DNA from: Asticcacaulis benevestitus DSM 16100 = ATCC BAA-896
Lineage (GTDB): Bacteria > Pseudomonadota > Alphaproteobacteria > Caulobacterales > Caulobacteraceae
Direction of reading: 5' to 3'
DNA length: 39,955 nucleotides
NCBI RefSeq assembly: GCF_000376105.1
Contig: NZ_AQWM01000034.1
Location: forward strand, 1-39,955
In this document: piece by piece, positions 1 through 8,410 of the stretch
Numbering within the stretch: position 1 is the first letter of the stretch
How the letters are laid out: each line of letters starts with the position of its first letter
Notes under the pieces: generated by a model
The model's input: only the letters and a program-made list of their open reading frames with translations
The model's database searches: none
Told to the model about the DNA's origin: nothing
Program-made: the position numbers and the translations under genes

Positions 1-88
1 CCTCCAGCTTGAATCACTATTCGAGTCTTTTGGAAACCCCAAGAGTCAAACAGGTCGCAAAATGCTCTAGCGCCTAAGAACGTCAGGT

Positions 89-997
89 TCATTTCGTCCC
101 CAAGGCCCACAGCAGACCATGCGTGATGATATCGGGCGCCACCGTCAGGTGGTCTTCACCCTCGATCACTTCGGACTGCACCTTGAGGTGAGGATAGTCG
201 CGCGTTTTCAAGGTCTTCTCCATAGCGTGCATATCGGCCACAAGATCATTCGTCGTGTTGTTGCGCTTGTCCGGCCCGACCACCTCATAACCGCCCGTCG
301 CCATGAAAACCCTGGCGGATAAGTCTTTATGCGTTTCGGCATAGGCCGCCTCGCGGGCGAAAATCACCCTGTCATCGAACCACAGCGACGGGCTGCTCAG
401 GATATAGGACTCGAACATGCCTGGATCGCTCAGAAGAATATCCGCGCCCAAAAGACCGCCATAGGAATGACCGGCGAAAATCTTGTGCGCCATATCGGCG
501 CGATAGGTCTTGGCAATCAGCGGAAAGACCTCATCCTTGATGAAGGCGCGATAGGCGGCGGCTTCACCATAGATATAGGGTTTGCCGTCGGCGTTTTCGC
601 CCTGCCCGCCCTTGGTCGGCGTATAGTCGCGGTTACGGCTAAAATTCCCCGTATCACCCTTCGCATAGGACAAGCCCACCAGAATAAACGGCTGCAAGTC
701 CTCGCCATGATTGCCGACGCGCCGGGCGATACTGCGGATCAGCGGGAAGGCATAGTCGGCATCGGTGACGAACAGCACCGGATAGGTTTTGTCCGGATGC
801 TCGGCATAATCGTCCGGCAGGCCGACAAAGACCTGATAATCACGGTTCAAGCCCTGCGCGTGAATATCGCGCACCTCGGTGTTTTTCAGAACATAGGGCT
901 GCGGCGCGGCGGATGTAGCGGCTTGCTGCGCAGGAACGGTCGGGCTACAGGCGCTTAGGGCCAGCAGCCCGATCAGGCATAGGATCGTCATTTTCAT
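89..997 (-). CDS. Lipoprotein alpha/beta hydrolase, esterase-D/IroE-like (PF00756)
   Basis: Predicted envelope-anchored serine esterase of the putative esterase family that includes IroE and Fes. The 302-aa product starts with a lipoprotein signal, a hydrophobic stretch ending in the lipobox LSAC near residue 17. The nucleophile elbow GHSYGG lies near residue 176, and a late histidine in GEDHLT fits the catalytic His. Length matches the family. Known family members hydrolyse ester bonds in siderophores or acyl esters; the substrate here cannot be read from the sequence. It is the last of three minus-strand genes, 48 bp after the zinc-ribbon gene, but no shared function is evident. The start has only a weak ribosome-binding site, and a second ATG two codons later is an alternative. 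Confidence 0.85.
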   Translation of the reverse strand: MKMTILCLIGLLALSACSPTVPAQQAATSAAPQPYVLKNTEVRDIHAQGLNRDYQVFVGLPDDYAEHPDKTYPVLFVTDADYAFPLIRSIARRVGNHGEDLQPFILVGLSYAKGDTGNFSRNRDYTPTKGGQGENADGKPYIYGEAAAYRAFIKDEVFPLIAKTYRADMAHKIFAGHSYGGLLGADILLSDPGMFESYILSSPSLWFDDRVIFAREAAYAETHKDLSARVFMATGGYEVVGPDKRNNTTNDLVADMHAMEKTLKTRDYPHLKVQSEVIEGEDHLTVAPDIITHGLLWALGTK

Positions 998-1045
998 GGC
1001 CGGAGCAGCTATCGCTATTTCGCGCGCCTGACAAGCCTGGTGTCT

Positions 1046-1372
1046 TTAGTCTCCGAAATCGAAGATATCGCCGAAGTCGAAGCCCTTCTTTTTCTTCTTG
1101 CGGCCATATTGATCATACTGACCTTGCGCTTCATGGCGCCGCCGGTCGTCGTCATCGTCACGGTCATCGCGGCGATAGCTAGGTTGCGAACGCGGCTGCG
1201 ACGGCGGCGGCAAGGGAATATCGTTATCAGCCTGCGACAGGGTGATCAGCTTTTCCAGTTCGCCGCGATCGAGCCAGACGCCCTGGCACTGCGTACAGAC
1301 ATCGATCAGGATGCCCTCACGGATAACCTCACGGAAAGAGCCCTTACACACCGGGCAGATCAAGGCAGACAT
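1046..1372 (-). CDS. TFIIB-type zinc-ribbon protein (PF13453-like)
   Basis: Small cytosolic protein of 108 aa. Residues 1-45 form a zf-TFIIB ribbon with two CxxC pairs (CPVC and CTQC) followed by the conserved GVWLDRGELEKL. The C-terminal half is low complexity: Arg/Asp-rich, then a Lys run, then two FDFGD copies at the very end. The ribbon presumably binds one zinc; the family has no established enzymatic role. A strong GAGGAG ribosome-binding site precedes the ATG. It lies between the carbonic anhydrase gene (77 bp upstream) and the esterase gene on the same strand, so co-transcription is possible. Confidence 0.85.
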   Translation of the reverse strand: MSALICPVCKGSFREVIREGILIDVCTQCQGVWLDRGELEKLITLSQADNDIPLPPPSQPRSQPSYRRDDRDDDDDRRRHEAQGQYDQYGRKKKKKGFDFGDIFDFGD

Positions 1373-1449
1373 GGATACTCCTCAGAAAGTTGCGTTACCT
1401 CTATGAGATTGGGTGCCAAACACCCTGATCAAGTCCGATCACCGAAATG

Positions 1450-1983
1450 TCAGATCTTTGTCAGATCGCGTTTGAAGCGTCGCCAGTTGCGAACATAGTG
1501 CGCCGCCGAGTGCGTCAGCTTGCCGATCTGCTCCGGCGTCAGTTCACGCACCACCCGCGCCGGCTGGCCGATCAGCAGCACGCCGTCCGGATACTCTTTC
1601 CCTTCCGGCACCAGCGCGCCCGCGCCGACGATACTGTTCTTACCAATCCGGGCACGCGCCAGAATCACCGCGCCAATACCGATCAGGCTGTTATCGCCGA
1701 TCTCGCAGCTATGGATCATCGCCTTGTGGCCCACCGTCACGTCCGCGCCGATGGTCAGGGGCAGGCCGTCATCGGAATGGAGCACGGCGCCATCCTGGAT
1801 ATTGGTGCGCGCGCCGATGGTGATAGGATCGTTGTCACCGCGGATCACCGCGCCGAACCATACGCTGACATCGTCGCCAAGCGTCACATCACCGATGATA
1901 TCGGCGCCCGGCGCGATCCAGTAACGGTCGTCTTCCGGCAATTTCGGGGTCTTCTGCCCCAGTCGGTACAGGCCCATCATCAA
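1450..1983 (-). CDS. Gamma-class carbonic anhydrase-like hexapeptide-repeat protein (YrdA/PaaY family)
   Basis: Trimeric left-handed beta-helix protein of 177 aa. Hexapeptide repeats run from about residue 25 to 140. The zinc ligands expected for gamma-carbonic anhydrases are visible: one His in DGAVLHSD and two in TVGHKAMIHSC. The Arg of RGDN and the Gln of IQDGAVLH are also present. Family members hydrate CO2, but several homologues (YrdA, PaaY) show weak carbonic anhydrase or thioesterase activity, so the true reaction is uncertain. The start carries three consecutive ATG codons behind a strong AGAGGAG site; the first is used here. It is the first gene of a minus-strand group with the zinc-ribbon and esterase genes. 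Confidence 0.9.
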   Translation of the reverse strand: MMMGLYRLGQKTPKLPEDDRYWIAPGADIIGDVTLGDDVSVWFGAVIRGDNDPITIGARTNIQDGAVLHSDDGLPLTIGADVTVGHKAMIHSCEIGDNSLIGIGAVILARARIGKNSIVGAGALVPEGKEYPDGVLLIGQPARVVRELTPEQIGKLTHSAAHYVRNWRRFKRDLTKI

Positions 1984-2350
1984 ACTCCTCTACCCGCCCA
2001 CAGCCATGTCTGAAACGTGTCGTCTTTATTACGTTTTTGCGAAATTGTCACGGCGTACGGTATTTTTAAGATATCGCTAACCATAGTAAACGAATCTGAT
2101 ACCGTCATCACAAGGGGTAGAATCAACACCGCCCCTTGATGATCGGCATCAACAGGTCTTGGGTTTCACCCTCAGAGGTCAATGTGGCAATTCGGGTAGC
2201 GTTTTCGTCCCTTGCTTCACCTCCACCGCCCCTTTCGGGCGATGGCGCCTCTCCCCGCTGTTGCCGAAGCTTCCTCCCCAACCTGTATCCCCGCACCAAA
2301 GGCGAGCCATTTACGGCGTCGCCTTTTTTCATGCTTTAAAGGAGCCCACC
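1984..2350. other. 367-bp intergenic region and putative phoH leader
   Basis: This gap separates the divergent carbonic anhydrase and phoH genes. Its left part (about 2030-2100) is AT-rich and suits promoters in both directions. The right part is CT-rich on the plus strand and ends in a terminator-like hairpin (listed separately) directly before the phoH ribosome-binding site. A 69-codon minus-strand frame crosses the region, but its composition is low complexity and looks like read-through of a hairpin-rich sequence. No protein or known RNA family was recognised. Confidence 0.5.
2298..2329 (+). terminator. Rho-independent terminator-like hairpin in the phoH leader
   Basis: Arms AAAGGCGA (2298-2305) and TCGCCTTT (2319-2326) pair perfectly. 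The loop contains a nested GCC/GGC pair, and a run of six T follows at 2324-2329. It reads on the plus strand and ends about 10 bp before the phoH ribosome-binding site AAAGGAG. The upstream protein gene is on the minus strand, so the only transcript it could stop is the phoH leader itself or an unseen small RNA. Confidence 0.6.
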
Positions 2351-3142
2351 ATGACCAAGCGCGCCGCCAAACGTTTTGTACGCGAAGGCAATCTGGATGC
2401 CGAGCAATACGCCTCGGACAACAAGGTTCGCCGGCTGAATGTTCATGGTGCCGGTGTGAACAACGGCTGGTCGCCCATGGGACCGGTCGCCAATTCGGCC
2501 GATGGTCCGCGTGACCAGTCCTATGTGAAAACCATCAAGCCGAAATCTGAGGGACAGGCTGCGTTGATGGCCGCCATCGACGATAAAAACCTCGTCCTGG
2601 CGCTTGGGCCAGCAGGCACGGGCAAGACCTATCTCGCCATCGCCAAGGCGGTCGAAGCGCTGGAAGCCGGCAAGGTCGGGCGCATCGTGCTGTCACGCCC
2701 CGCCGTCGAGGCTGGCGAATCGATCGGCTATCTGCCGGGCGCCATGGAAGACAAGCTCGCCCCCTACCTGCGCCCGCTTTATGACGCCCTGACAGATCGT
2801 CTCAGCATGAAGCGTGTCAAGGCGCTGATGGCGGAAGGCCTGATCGAAATCGCCCCGGTCGGCTACATGCGCGGCCGCACGCTCAACAACGCCTTCGTGG
2901 TCATCGACGAGGCACAGAACTGCACCTATGTGCAGCTCAAGATGCTTCTGACACGTCTCGGCTGGAACTCGACCATGGTCGTGACCGGCGACCCGCACCA
3001 GTCCGACCTGCTGCCCGGTATTTCCGGCCTGGCCGATGTCGCCGATAAGTTCGAGGCGGTCGAAACCATCGAGGTCGTCCGCCTGAAGGACAAGGATATC
3101 GTGCGCCATCCGCTCGTGGCGCAGATGCTCGGCGTGCTGTAG
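2351..3142 (+). CDS. phoH: PhoH family P-loop ATPase
   Basis: Cytosolic ATPase of the PhoH family, 263 aa, suspected to act in RNA metabolism. The Walker A motif GPAGTGKT lies near residue 87 and the Walker B motif VVIDEAQN near residue 184, followed by the family's TRLGWNSTMVVTGDPHQ segment. I chose the ATG at 2351 because an AAAGGAG site sits 6 bp before it and homology begins soon after; a longer frame opens at 2159 but covers non-coding leader. It lacks the N-terminal extension of longer PhoH/YbeZ proteins, and no ybeY follows, so it is the stand-alone short form. A strong terminator follows. In some bacteria PhoH responds to phosphate starvation; no Pho box was recognised here. Confidence 0.92.
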   Translation: MTKRAAKRFVREGNLDAEQYASDNKVRRLNVHGAGVNNGWSPMGPVANSADGPRDQSYVKTIKPKSEGQAALMAAIDDKNLVLALGPAGTGKTYLAIAKAVEALEAGKVGRIVLSRPAVEAGESIGYLPGAMEDKLAPYLRPLYDALTDRLSMKRVKALMAEGLIEIAPVGYMRGRTLNNAFVVIDEAQNCTYVQLKMLLTRLGWNSTMVVTGDPHQSDLLPGISGLADVADKFEAVETIEVVRLKDKDIVRHPLVAQMLGVL

Positions 3143-3161
3143 GCGCAGCCGATCCGGGGAA

Positions 3162-3200
3162 AAAGGGCGGCAGCATCCCCTTCTGCCGCCCTTTTTTTTT
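3162..3200 (+). terminator. Intrinsic terminator of phoH
   Basis: A 12-bp perfect stem, AAAGGGCGGCAG with CTGCCGCCCTTT, encloses a 9-nt loop and runs into nine T. It starts 19 bp after the phoH stop. Confidence 0.92.
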
Positions 3201-3280
3201 ATGGCCGGATACAGGCGCAAACCTGACATAGGCTATAAGGCCTGCAACGTGATCATGGGGGAGATTTGTCACCTTCTGCG

Positions 3281-3316
3281 CAAAGAAAAGCCCCTTCCGC
3301 ACAGGGCGGAAGGGGC
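3281..3316 (-). terminator. Intrinsic terminator of the glycine-zipper gene
   Basis: An 11-bp perfect stem (GCCCCTTCCGC with GCGGAAGGGGC) and a 5-nt loop are followed, on the minus strand, by TTTTCTTT. It lies 27 bp beyond the stop codon of the gene at 3343-3816. Confidence 0.85.
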
Positions 3317-3342
3317 GAAAAGCACTTTGGCGATGAGAGCCA

Positions 3343-3816
3343 TTAGCCCTTGTAGCGCAGGACCTTGCCCTTGGACGTAATGTAGTAATAGTTCATGCCC
3401 GCCGGACGATCTTCAAAGTAGACCACGCGGTGATCAGGGCGTGCTGCGGGCTCATAAAAACCCTTGTTATAGACATAATAGCTGGCATTGCGGCAGCGGA
3501 CTTTTTCGTTGGAGTTCTTGCCAATCACATAACCGGCCGCGCCACCAACCGCGCCGCCGATAACGGCCGACTTGGTCTTGTCGCCCTTTTTGCCGAGCAG
3601 GCCACCGGCCAGTGCACCGGCGGCAGCGCCGATGGCGGCGTCCTTGCCGGCCAGGTCCGACTTCTTGACGTAGCAATAGCCGTCATAGCGGCCGTCGGCC
3701 ACGTAGGGCTGAGGCTCGGCCGAGGCGGAAACGGCCAGGCTGACGCCGGTGCCGAAGGTCATGGCGGCGGCGGCCAGCGCCAGGGCGGGCATTTTGAGGG
3801 TGGTGAAACGAGTCAT
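3343..3816 (-). CDS. Secreted glycine-zipper envelope protein
   Basis: Exported protein of 157 aa with no enzymatic signature. An N-terminal signal peptide (Lys-Met-Pro, then an Ala/Leu core) ends in SASA near residue 33. The centre holds a glycine-zipper region rich in GxxxG and AxxxG steps, including AAGALAGGLLGKKG and AVIGGAVGGAAGYVIGK. Such regions pack into membranes or the outer-membrane periphery in Rick_17kDa/YMGG-like families. The C-terminal third is Tyr-rich, with the pattern YYYITSKGKVLRYKG. I chose the ATG at 3816 because a GGAGAT site precedes it and it opens the signal peptide; a longer frame to 3864 adds no signal. A single-gene unit with its own terminator. Confidence 0.8.
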   Translation of the reverse strand: MTRFTTLKMPALALAAAAMTFGTGVSLAVSASAEPQPYVADGRYDGYCYVKKSDLAGKDAAIGAAAGALAGGLLGKKGDKTKSAVIGGAVGGAAGYVIGKNSNEKVRCRNASYYVYNKGFYEPAARPDHRVVYFEDRPAGMNYYYITSKGKVLRYKG

Positions 3817-4045
3817 AATCTTAATCTCCGGAGCCGTATGGCTGTTAGGGCGCGATTTGGACAAGAATTACGGTAATTACATGGCACAATTTCGCGTGCA
3901 AGACCACCATAGACAGCCTCACCTGAACGCAGGATGAAGGAAAAGCTTATACAACGCTTACATTTACAGGCGATTTGCTCACATGCCGCTTAGGAAAAAT
4001 AAGTTAGCATCCCTCTGACCGCATCATGGCGGCTAGGGGAAACCT

Positions 4046-5032
4046 ATGTCGCTTGCCCAGACTGAACTTAAGGATTCCGCGCTTAAACATACCGCGCCCG
4101 ACGCCCCTATCTTGCGTCCTGATGGCTGGCTCAGCGATTTTGAATGGCGCGACGGACGTATCCTGATCCGCAAGACCGGCATAAGGATCAGGCTCGATCC
4201 TCACGTCCTCCATGAAATTTTCAACTGGGTGCTCTATCTGGCCCTGGTCCATCTCGTGGCGTTTGGCACGCACCTGACCGGACGGCCGCGACCGCGCCTG
4301 TGGTTTGCGCCGGATCAGCCACGCCCGTGGTATCTGGTGCGCGGGGCCGCCATGTGGAGCGGGATCGACCTGGCCAAACGCGCCCAGGATGCCGACGCCG
4401 CCATCTATTTCGACGACAGCACGACCGGAGATGCGCCGGCCTCGCTGGTCGCCAAACGTTTCAATCATGGCTGCACCGATATCTCCAAAAGCCACGTCAC
4501 GCGCGTATTTGAAGAGATCTTCGGCTATCCCCTGGCAGTTAATCCTCTGCTGATCGCAGGTGAAATAGTCGAGAAGCCGGAAAAGAATGGCGTGCATGGT
4601 GGCCGCATCGTTATGGCGCCCTGCCCGCCGCGTTCCGGCTTTGTGTATCAGCGCCTCATCGACTCACGCGATTCTGACGGCTGCTGCCACGATCTGCGCA
4701 CGCCTTGCGCCGGCGGTGAGGCGGTGCTCGTGTGGATAAAGGTCAAGACGCCGGAAGGCCGGTTCTCGATCCATAACCGCAGCGCTGCGCTGGCCGAGGT
4801 CGCCGATATCTACACGCCGCAGGAGCAGGCGCTAATCCGGCAGTTCACGGCGCGCATGGGGCTCGATTGGGGCGGACTCGATATCCTTCGCGATCGCGGC
4901 GATGGCCGTATCTACATCGTCGATGTCAACAAGACCGACCTCGGCCCGCTGATCGCCCTGTCGTGGAGAGACAAAGTCCGTTCGATGAACCGGCTGTCAT
5001 CCGCCTTGCGCCGTTTAGTGAGCCCGGCATAA
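4046..5032 (+). CDS. ATP-grasp-like ligase, substrate unknown
   Basis: A 328-aa protein whose C-terminal two thirds resemble an ATP-grasp ligase. Visible pieces are EKPEKNGVHGG near residue 175, MAPCPPRSGFVYQRLID near 193, and a terminal catalytic-loop-like stretch GLDWGGLDILRD followed by IYIVDVNKTDLGP near 275-305. The Asp and Asn there would bind metal and ATP. ATP-grasp enzymes join a carboxylate to an amine or thiol through an acyl phosphate. A hydrophobic stretch at about residues 55-72 (NWVLYLALVHLVAFG) could be a membrane or packing helix. An AGGGGA site precedes the ATG. It lies 99 bp ahead of the YqcI/YcgG gene on the same strand, so it may belong to the same pathway. The substrate cannot be inferred. 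Confidence 0.65.
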   Translation: MSLAQTELKDSALKHTAPDAPILRPDGWLSDFEWRDGRILIRKTGIRIRLDPHVLHEIFNWVLYLALVHLVAFGTHLTGRPRPRLWFAPDQPRPWYLVRGAAMWSGIDLAKRAQDADAAIYFDDSTTGDAPASLVAKRFNHGCTDISKSHVTRVFEEIFGYPLAVNPLLIAGEIVEKPEKNGVHGGRIVMAPCPPRSGFVYQRLIDSRDSDGCCHDLRTPCAGGEAVLVWIKVKTPEGRFSIHNRSAALAEVADIYTPQEQALIRQFTARMGLDWGGLDILRDRGDGRIYIVDVNKTDLGPLIALSWRDKVRSMNRLSSALRRLVSPA

Positions 5033-5131
5033 AGACAATGCCTTACGACCTGTTTGCCTGTCGTACTGGCCTTCCCAACATACCCCTTATCCGTGTTTCA
5101 CTAGGGTGTGCGTCCAATTCAAGGACGCACC

Positions 5132-5818
5132 ATGCTTGACACAATGACCAGGCCAGAAAGCCTAAATGAAAGCCAGAGCGCCAGTGATCTTTTTCAGGCC
5201 TTTATCCGCGACAAGGCCTTTCCTTGCGTCGGCGCCAAGTCGGCGCTGGCCCGCCACCAGATGAACATTATCGAGGCCGGTGATATCCGCTGCCCCCGAG
5301 ATGACGCCACGGTCTATGATAAGCTCAGTGAATTCGCCATCAATTTCAAGGCGCACCCAGATCTGTTCCAAACCTTCGTGGTCATCTTTGATACCAGGGA
5401 CATCCTGTCGGAAGACAGTTTTGAGCGCGCGCTGTGGTCTCGCATTCAGGCGCTTCACGATATCGACGTCAAGCGTGGTTTTCCTTACGATCCGCGCGTC
5501 AGCCCCGATGTGACCAGTCCGAAATTCTCGCTAAGCTTCGCCGGTGAGGCCTTCTATCTGGTGGGCCTGCACCCCGGCGCCAGCCGCCCGGCAAGGCGCT
5601 TCTCATCACCGGCGATCGTATTCAACGCCCATGACCAGTTTCAGCAACTGCGCGCCGACGGGCGCTATGAAACCTTGCGTGAGAACATCATCGGCCGCGA
5701 TGTCGCTCTGGCCGGATCACCCAACCCCATGCTGTCGCGTCATGGCGATAGCTCCGAAGCCGCGCAATATAGTGGTCGCCACGTCGAAGACGGCTGGCAA
5801 TGCCCTTTCAAACCCTGA
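5132..5818 (+). CDS. YqcI/YcgG family protein, GntA/DcsA-type haem-dependent N-oxygenase candidate
   Basis: The 228-aa protein shows the hallmarks of the YqcI/YcgG family (PF08892). These are FPCVGAKSAL near residue 30, GLHPGASRPARRF and VFNAHDQF in the middle, and the C-terminal HGDSSEAAQYSGR ending in CPF. Characterised relatives include GntA of guanitoxin biosynthesis and DcsA of D-cycloserine biosynthesis, haem proteins that hydroxylate nitrogen of guanidino substrates. Applying that chemistry here is inference, since most family members are untested. I place the start at the ATG at 5132, 8 bp after AAGGA; a GTG at 5108 is an alternative. The DUF1989 gene follows after only 12 bp, which indicates an operon. 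Confidence 0.85.
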   Translation: MLDTMTRPESLNESQSASDLFQAFIRDKAFPCVGAKSALARHQMNIIEAGDIRCPRDDATVYDKLSEFAINFKAHPDLFQTFVVIFDTRDILSEDSFERALWSRIQALHDIDVKRGFPYDPRVSPDVTSPKFSLSFAGEAFYLVGLHPGASRPARRFSSPAIVFNAHDQFQQLRADGRYETLRENIIGRDVALAGSPNPMLSRHGDSSEAAQYSGRHVEDGWQCPFKP

Positions 5819-5830
5819 TCAGGATAGCTT

Positions 5831-6415
5831 ATGACGAACATCATCTCCCCGCGCACCGGCGCCGCCTTCCGCCTCAACAAGGGCCAGAGACTGCGCGTGA
5901 TTGATCCGCAGGGCGAACAGGTCTCCGACATGCTGGCCTTCAATGCCGCCGACACGGATGAGGTGATCTCCTCAGGGCGCACACTCGACTACGCGTCCAA
6001 GCTTTACCTGAGCACGGGTGATCCGCTCTATTCCAACCGCAGCAACATCATGCTGCGAATCATAGAGGATATGGTCGGTCGCCATGATTTCCTTTTGACG
6101 CCGTGCTCGAAGGATACCTTCCGCATCATCTATGGCGATGAGCATCCGCATCACGGCTGTTTCGGCAACCTGTCGCACGCTCTGGAGCCTTACGGCATCA
6201 AGCCCGACCAGATTCCGGTTGCCTTCAACATCTTCATGAACGTGCAGGTCAATGGCGAAAATGGTGCGCTTACGGTCGATCCGCCGCTCAGCAAGGCGGG
6301 CGATCATATTCTTTTTGAGGCCGATATGGACCTGATCGTGGCGTTGACGGCCTGCTCGGCCTTGCAGTCGAACAACTACGCCTTCAAGCCTATTCATTAT
6401 GCCGTGGAGGGTTAA
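5831..6415 (+). CDS. DUF1989 protein (urea-carboxylase-associated / carboxyguanidine deiminase family)
   Basis: A 194-aa cytosolic protein of the DUF1989 family (PF09347). Diagnostic segments are LLTPCSKDTFR near residue 95, HPHHGCFGNLSHALEPYGI near 115, IPVAFNIFMNV near 137, and the terminal GDHILFEADMDLIVALTACSA. Conserved Cys and His residues (PCS, HHGC, TACS) are candidates for a metal or catalytic site. Known members are CgdA/CgdB, the carboxyguanidine deiminase subunits of guanidine catabolism, and proteins near urea carboxylase. No guanidine or urea carboxylase gene is in this window, so the substrate is open. An AGGA site precedes the ATG. It lies 12 bp after the YqcI/YcgG gene, making the two an evident transcriptional unit. 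Confidence 0.88.
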   Translation: MTNIISPRTGAAFRLNKGQRLRVIDPQGEQVSDMLAFNAADTDEVISSGRTLDYASKLYLSTGDPLYSNRSNIMLRIIEDMVGRHDFLLTPCSKDTFRIIYGDEHPHHGCFGNLSHALEPYGIKPDQIPVAFNIFMNVQVNGENGALTVDPPLSKAGDHILFEADMDLIVALTACSALQSNNYAFKPIHYAVEG

Positions 6416-6576
6416 GCGGCCGCAAAAGCGCGCTTTCCCCTACCGCAGGGGCAAACAAATCCCTTAGAAAAAAGACGATTCATACGATTTTGAGGGTTTA
6501 CCTGTAACGATTCGGCTATACCTTGCTTATAATAAAGCAAGTCAGATTGCTGTGCCGTAACGGGAGTCAAAAGCGT

Positions 6577-8382
6577 ATGCGCCTAGTCGCCAATATCAAG
6601 CGTGATTTCGTCTTCCTTAAGCGCCTGATACGTATCCTGCGCCGCATCAAGAGCGTCAATCCAGATTCACATAATCTGGTCTGCGACGATTTCGAAGCCG
6701 CGGCCACGAAGTTCCCCACCAATACTGCCATCACCTTTGAGGGCAAGTCCCTCACCTATCAGCAGCTTGATACCATGGCCAACCGCTACGCCCACTGGGG
6801 CCGTCAGCGCGGCCTCAAGCCCGGCGATACGGTGGCACTGTTCCTGCCCAACCGGCTCGACTACCTGGCCATCTGGATCGGTCTCAACAAGATCGGCGTC
6901 GTCAGCGCGCTGATCAACAATTCCCTCACCGGCCCCGGTCTGGCGCATTGTATCAATATCTCCGTGGCCAGCCTGACCATTGTCGATCAGACGACCCGCA
7001 CCTGTTTCGAGGAGATCGAGAGCCAGGTTGAGCGTCATCAGGCGCTGTGGGTGCTTGATCTGGCGCGCGACGATGAAAGCGAAAACTGCCGCAGTCTCGA
7101 TGCCGCGCTCAAGGGCGTGTCGAGCGTGCGTCCCGATCGTGAGTTCCGCAGCAGCCTGACCGCCCATTCGGTCGCGCTGTATATCTACACCTCAGGCACG
7201 ACCGGCCTGCCAAAAGCGGCCAAGATTTCCAACGCCCGCGCCCAGCTCTATATGAAGGCCTTCGCCGGCCTGACCAGCATGAAGCCTGACGACAAGCTTT
7301 ATTGCGTTCTGCCGCTGTACCATTCCACCGGCGGCCTGTGCGCCATCGGTGCGGCCCTGCTCAATGGCGCCGGTCTGGTGCTCAAGCGCAAGTTCTCGGC
7401 CAGCCAGTTCTGGAGCGATGTGCGCAGTCAGGGGATTACCCACATCGTCTATATCGGCGAACTGTGCCGTTACCTGACCAACTCGCCGCCGGCCCCAAAT
7501 CCGGATGACGAAACCAAGCACAAGGTGCGTATGGTCTTCGGTAACGGCATGCGCCCGGAAGTCTGGGATCATTTCAAGGCGCGCTTCCGCATCAAGGACG
7601 TGCTTGAGTTCTACGGTTCGACCGAAGGCAACGTGTCGTTGTTCAATCTCGACGGCCATTCCGGCGCCATTGCCCGCGTGCCCAAGTTCCTCAAGAAGAG
7701 CTTCAACGTGCGGCTGGTGCGCTTTGATGTCGAGAGCGAGATACCCGATCGGCAATCGAACGGTCTATGCTACGAATGCAAGCCGGGTGAGATCGGCGAG
7801 GCCATCGGCCAGATCGCCGGCGATGCCCGCCACGCCTTCTCGGGCTATGCCGACAAGGCGGCGTCGCAGAAGAAGATCCTGACCGACGTCTTCAAGAAGG
7901 GCGACCAGTGGTTCCGCACCGGTGACCTGATGAAGCAGGACAAGGCCGGCTATCTCTATTTCATCGACCGCATCGGCGACACCTTCCGCTGGAAGGGGGA
8001 AAACGTCTCAACCTCGGAAGTGGCCGAATACAGCGCCGCCGCACCGGGTGTCGAGGAAGCCATCATCTATGGCGTCGTGGTGCCCAATCAGGACGGTAAG
8101 GCCGGCATGGCCTCGCTGATCACACGCGAAGGCTTCGACCTGAAGACATTCAAGGACTTCGTCGACAGCAAGCTGCCGACCTGGGCGCGTCCGAAATTTA
8201 TCCGATTGCTGCACGATGCCGAAACGACGGGTACATTCAAATACAAGAAGATGGACCTGATCAAGGTGGGCTACGACATCACCCTGACGACCGATCCGAT
8301 CTACGTCTGTATCGGTGAGGATTTCGTGCCGCTGACCGCCGAGATCCTGACCGATATCGCCGCCGATAAGATCCGGTTCTAA
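6577..8382 (+). CDS. Long-chain acyl-CoA synthetase, FadD6/FATP-like
   Basis: Adenylate-forming enzyme of 601 aa that activates a carboxylic acid with ATP and CoA. The P-loop YTSGTTGLPKAAK is near residue 207, the YGSTEGN acyl-adenylate motif near 346, and WFRTGDL with DRIGDTFRWKGENVS near 447-470, the latter typical of FATP/very-long-chain enzymes. The first 35 residues are basic and amphipathic (KRDFVFLKRLIRILRRI) and may associate with the membrane. I chose the ATG at 6577 because GGGAG lies 10 bp upstream; an in-frame TTG at 6523 would extend it. It lies 161 bp after DUF1989, so it may have its own promoter. A general role in fatty acid activation is likelier than a part in the upstream pathway, but both fit. 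An intrinsic terminator follows. Confidence 0.88.
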   Translation: MRLVANIKRDFVFLKRLIRILRRIKSVNPDSHNLVCDDFEAAATKFPTNTAITFEGKSLTYQQLDTMANRYAHWGRQRGLKPGDTVALFLPNRLDYLAIWIGLNKIGVVSALINNSLTGPGLAHCINISVASLTIVDQTTRTCFEEIESQVERHQALWVLDLARDDESENCRSLDAALKGVSSVRPDREFRSSLTAHSVALYIYTSGTTGLPKAAKISNARAQLYMKAFAGLTSMKPDDKLYCVLPLYHSTGGLCAIGAALLNGAGLVLKRKFSASQFWSDVRSQGITHIVYIGELCRYLTNSPPAPNPDDETKHKVRMVFGNGMRPEVWDHFKARFRIKDVLEFYGSTEGNVSLFNLDGHSGAIARVPKFLKKSFNVRLVRFDVESEIPDRQSNGLCYECKPGEIGEAIGQIAGDARHAFSGYADKAASQKKILTDVFKKGDQWFRTGDLMKQDKAGYLYFIDRIGDTFRWKGENVSTSEVAEYSAAAPGVEEAIIYGVVVPNQDGKAGMASLITREGFDLKTFKDFVDSKLPTWARPKFIRLLHDAETTGTFKYKKMDLIKVGYDITLTTDPIYVCIGEDFVPLTAEILTDIAADKIRF

Positions 8383-8410
8383 GTCCCGCCTCGCCACCGA
8401 CCAAACACAA

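Noticed and set aside
2123-2332. 69-codon minus-strand frame in the phoH leader
   Set aside because: Low-complexity Gly/Glu/Arg composition across hairpin-forming DNA, no ribosome-binding site, and it begins inside the terminator-like hairpin.
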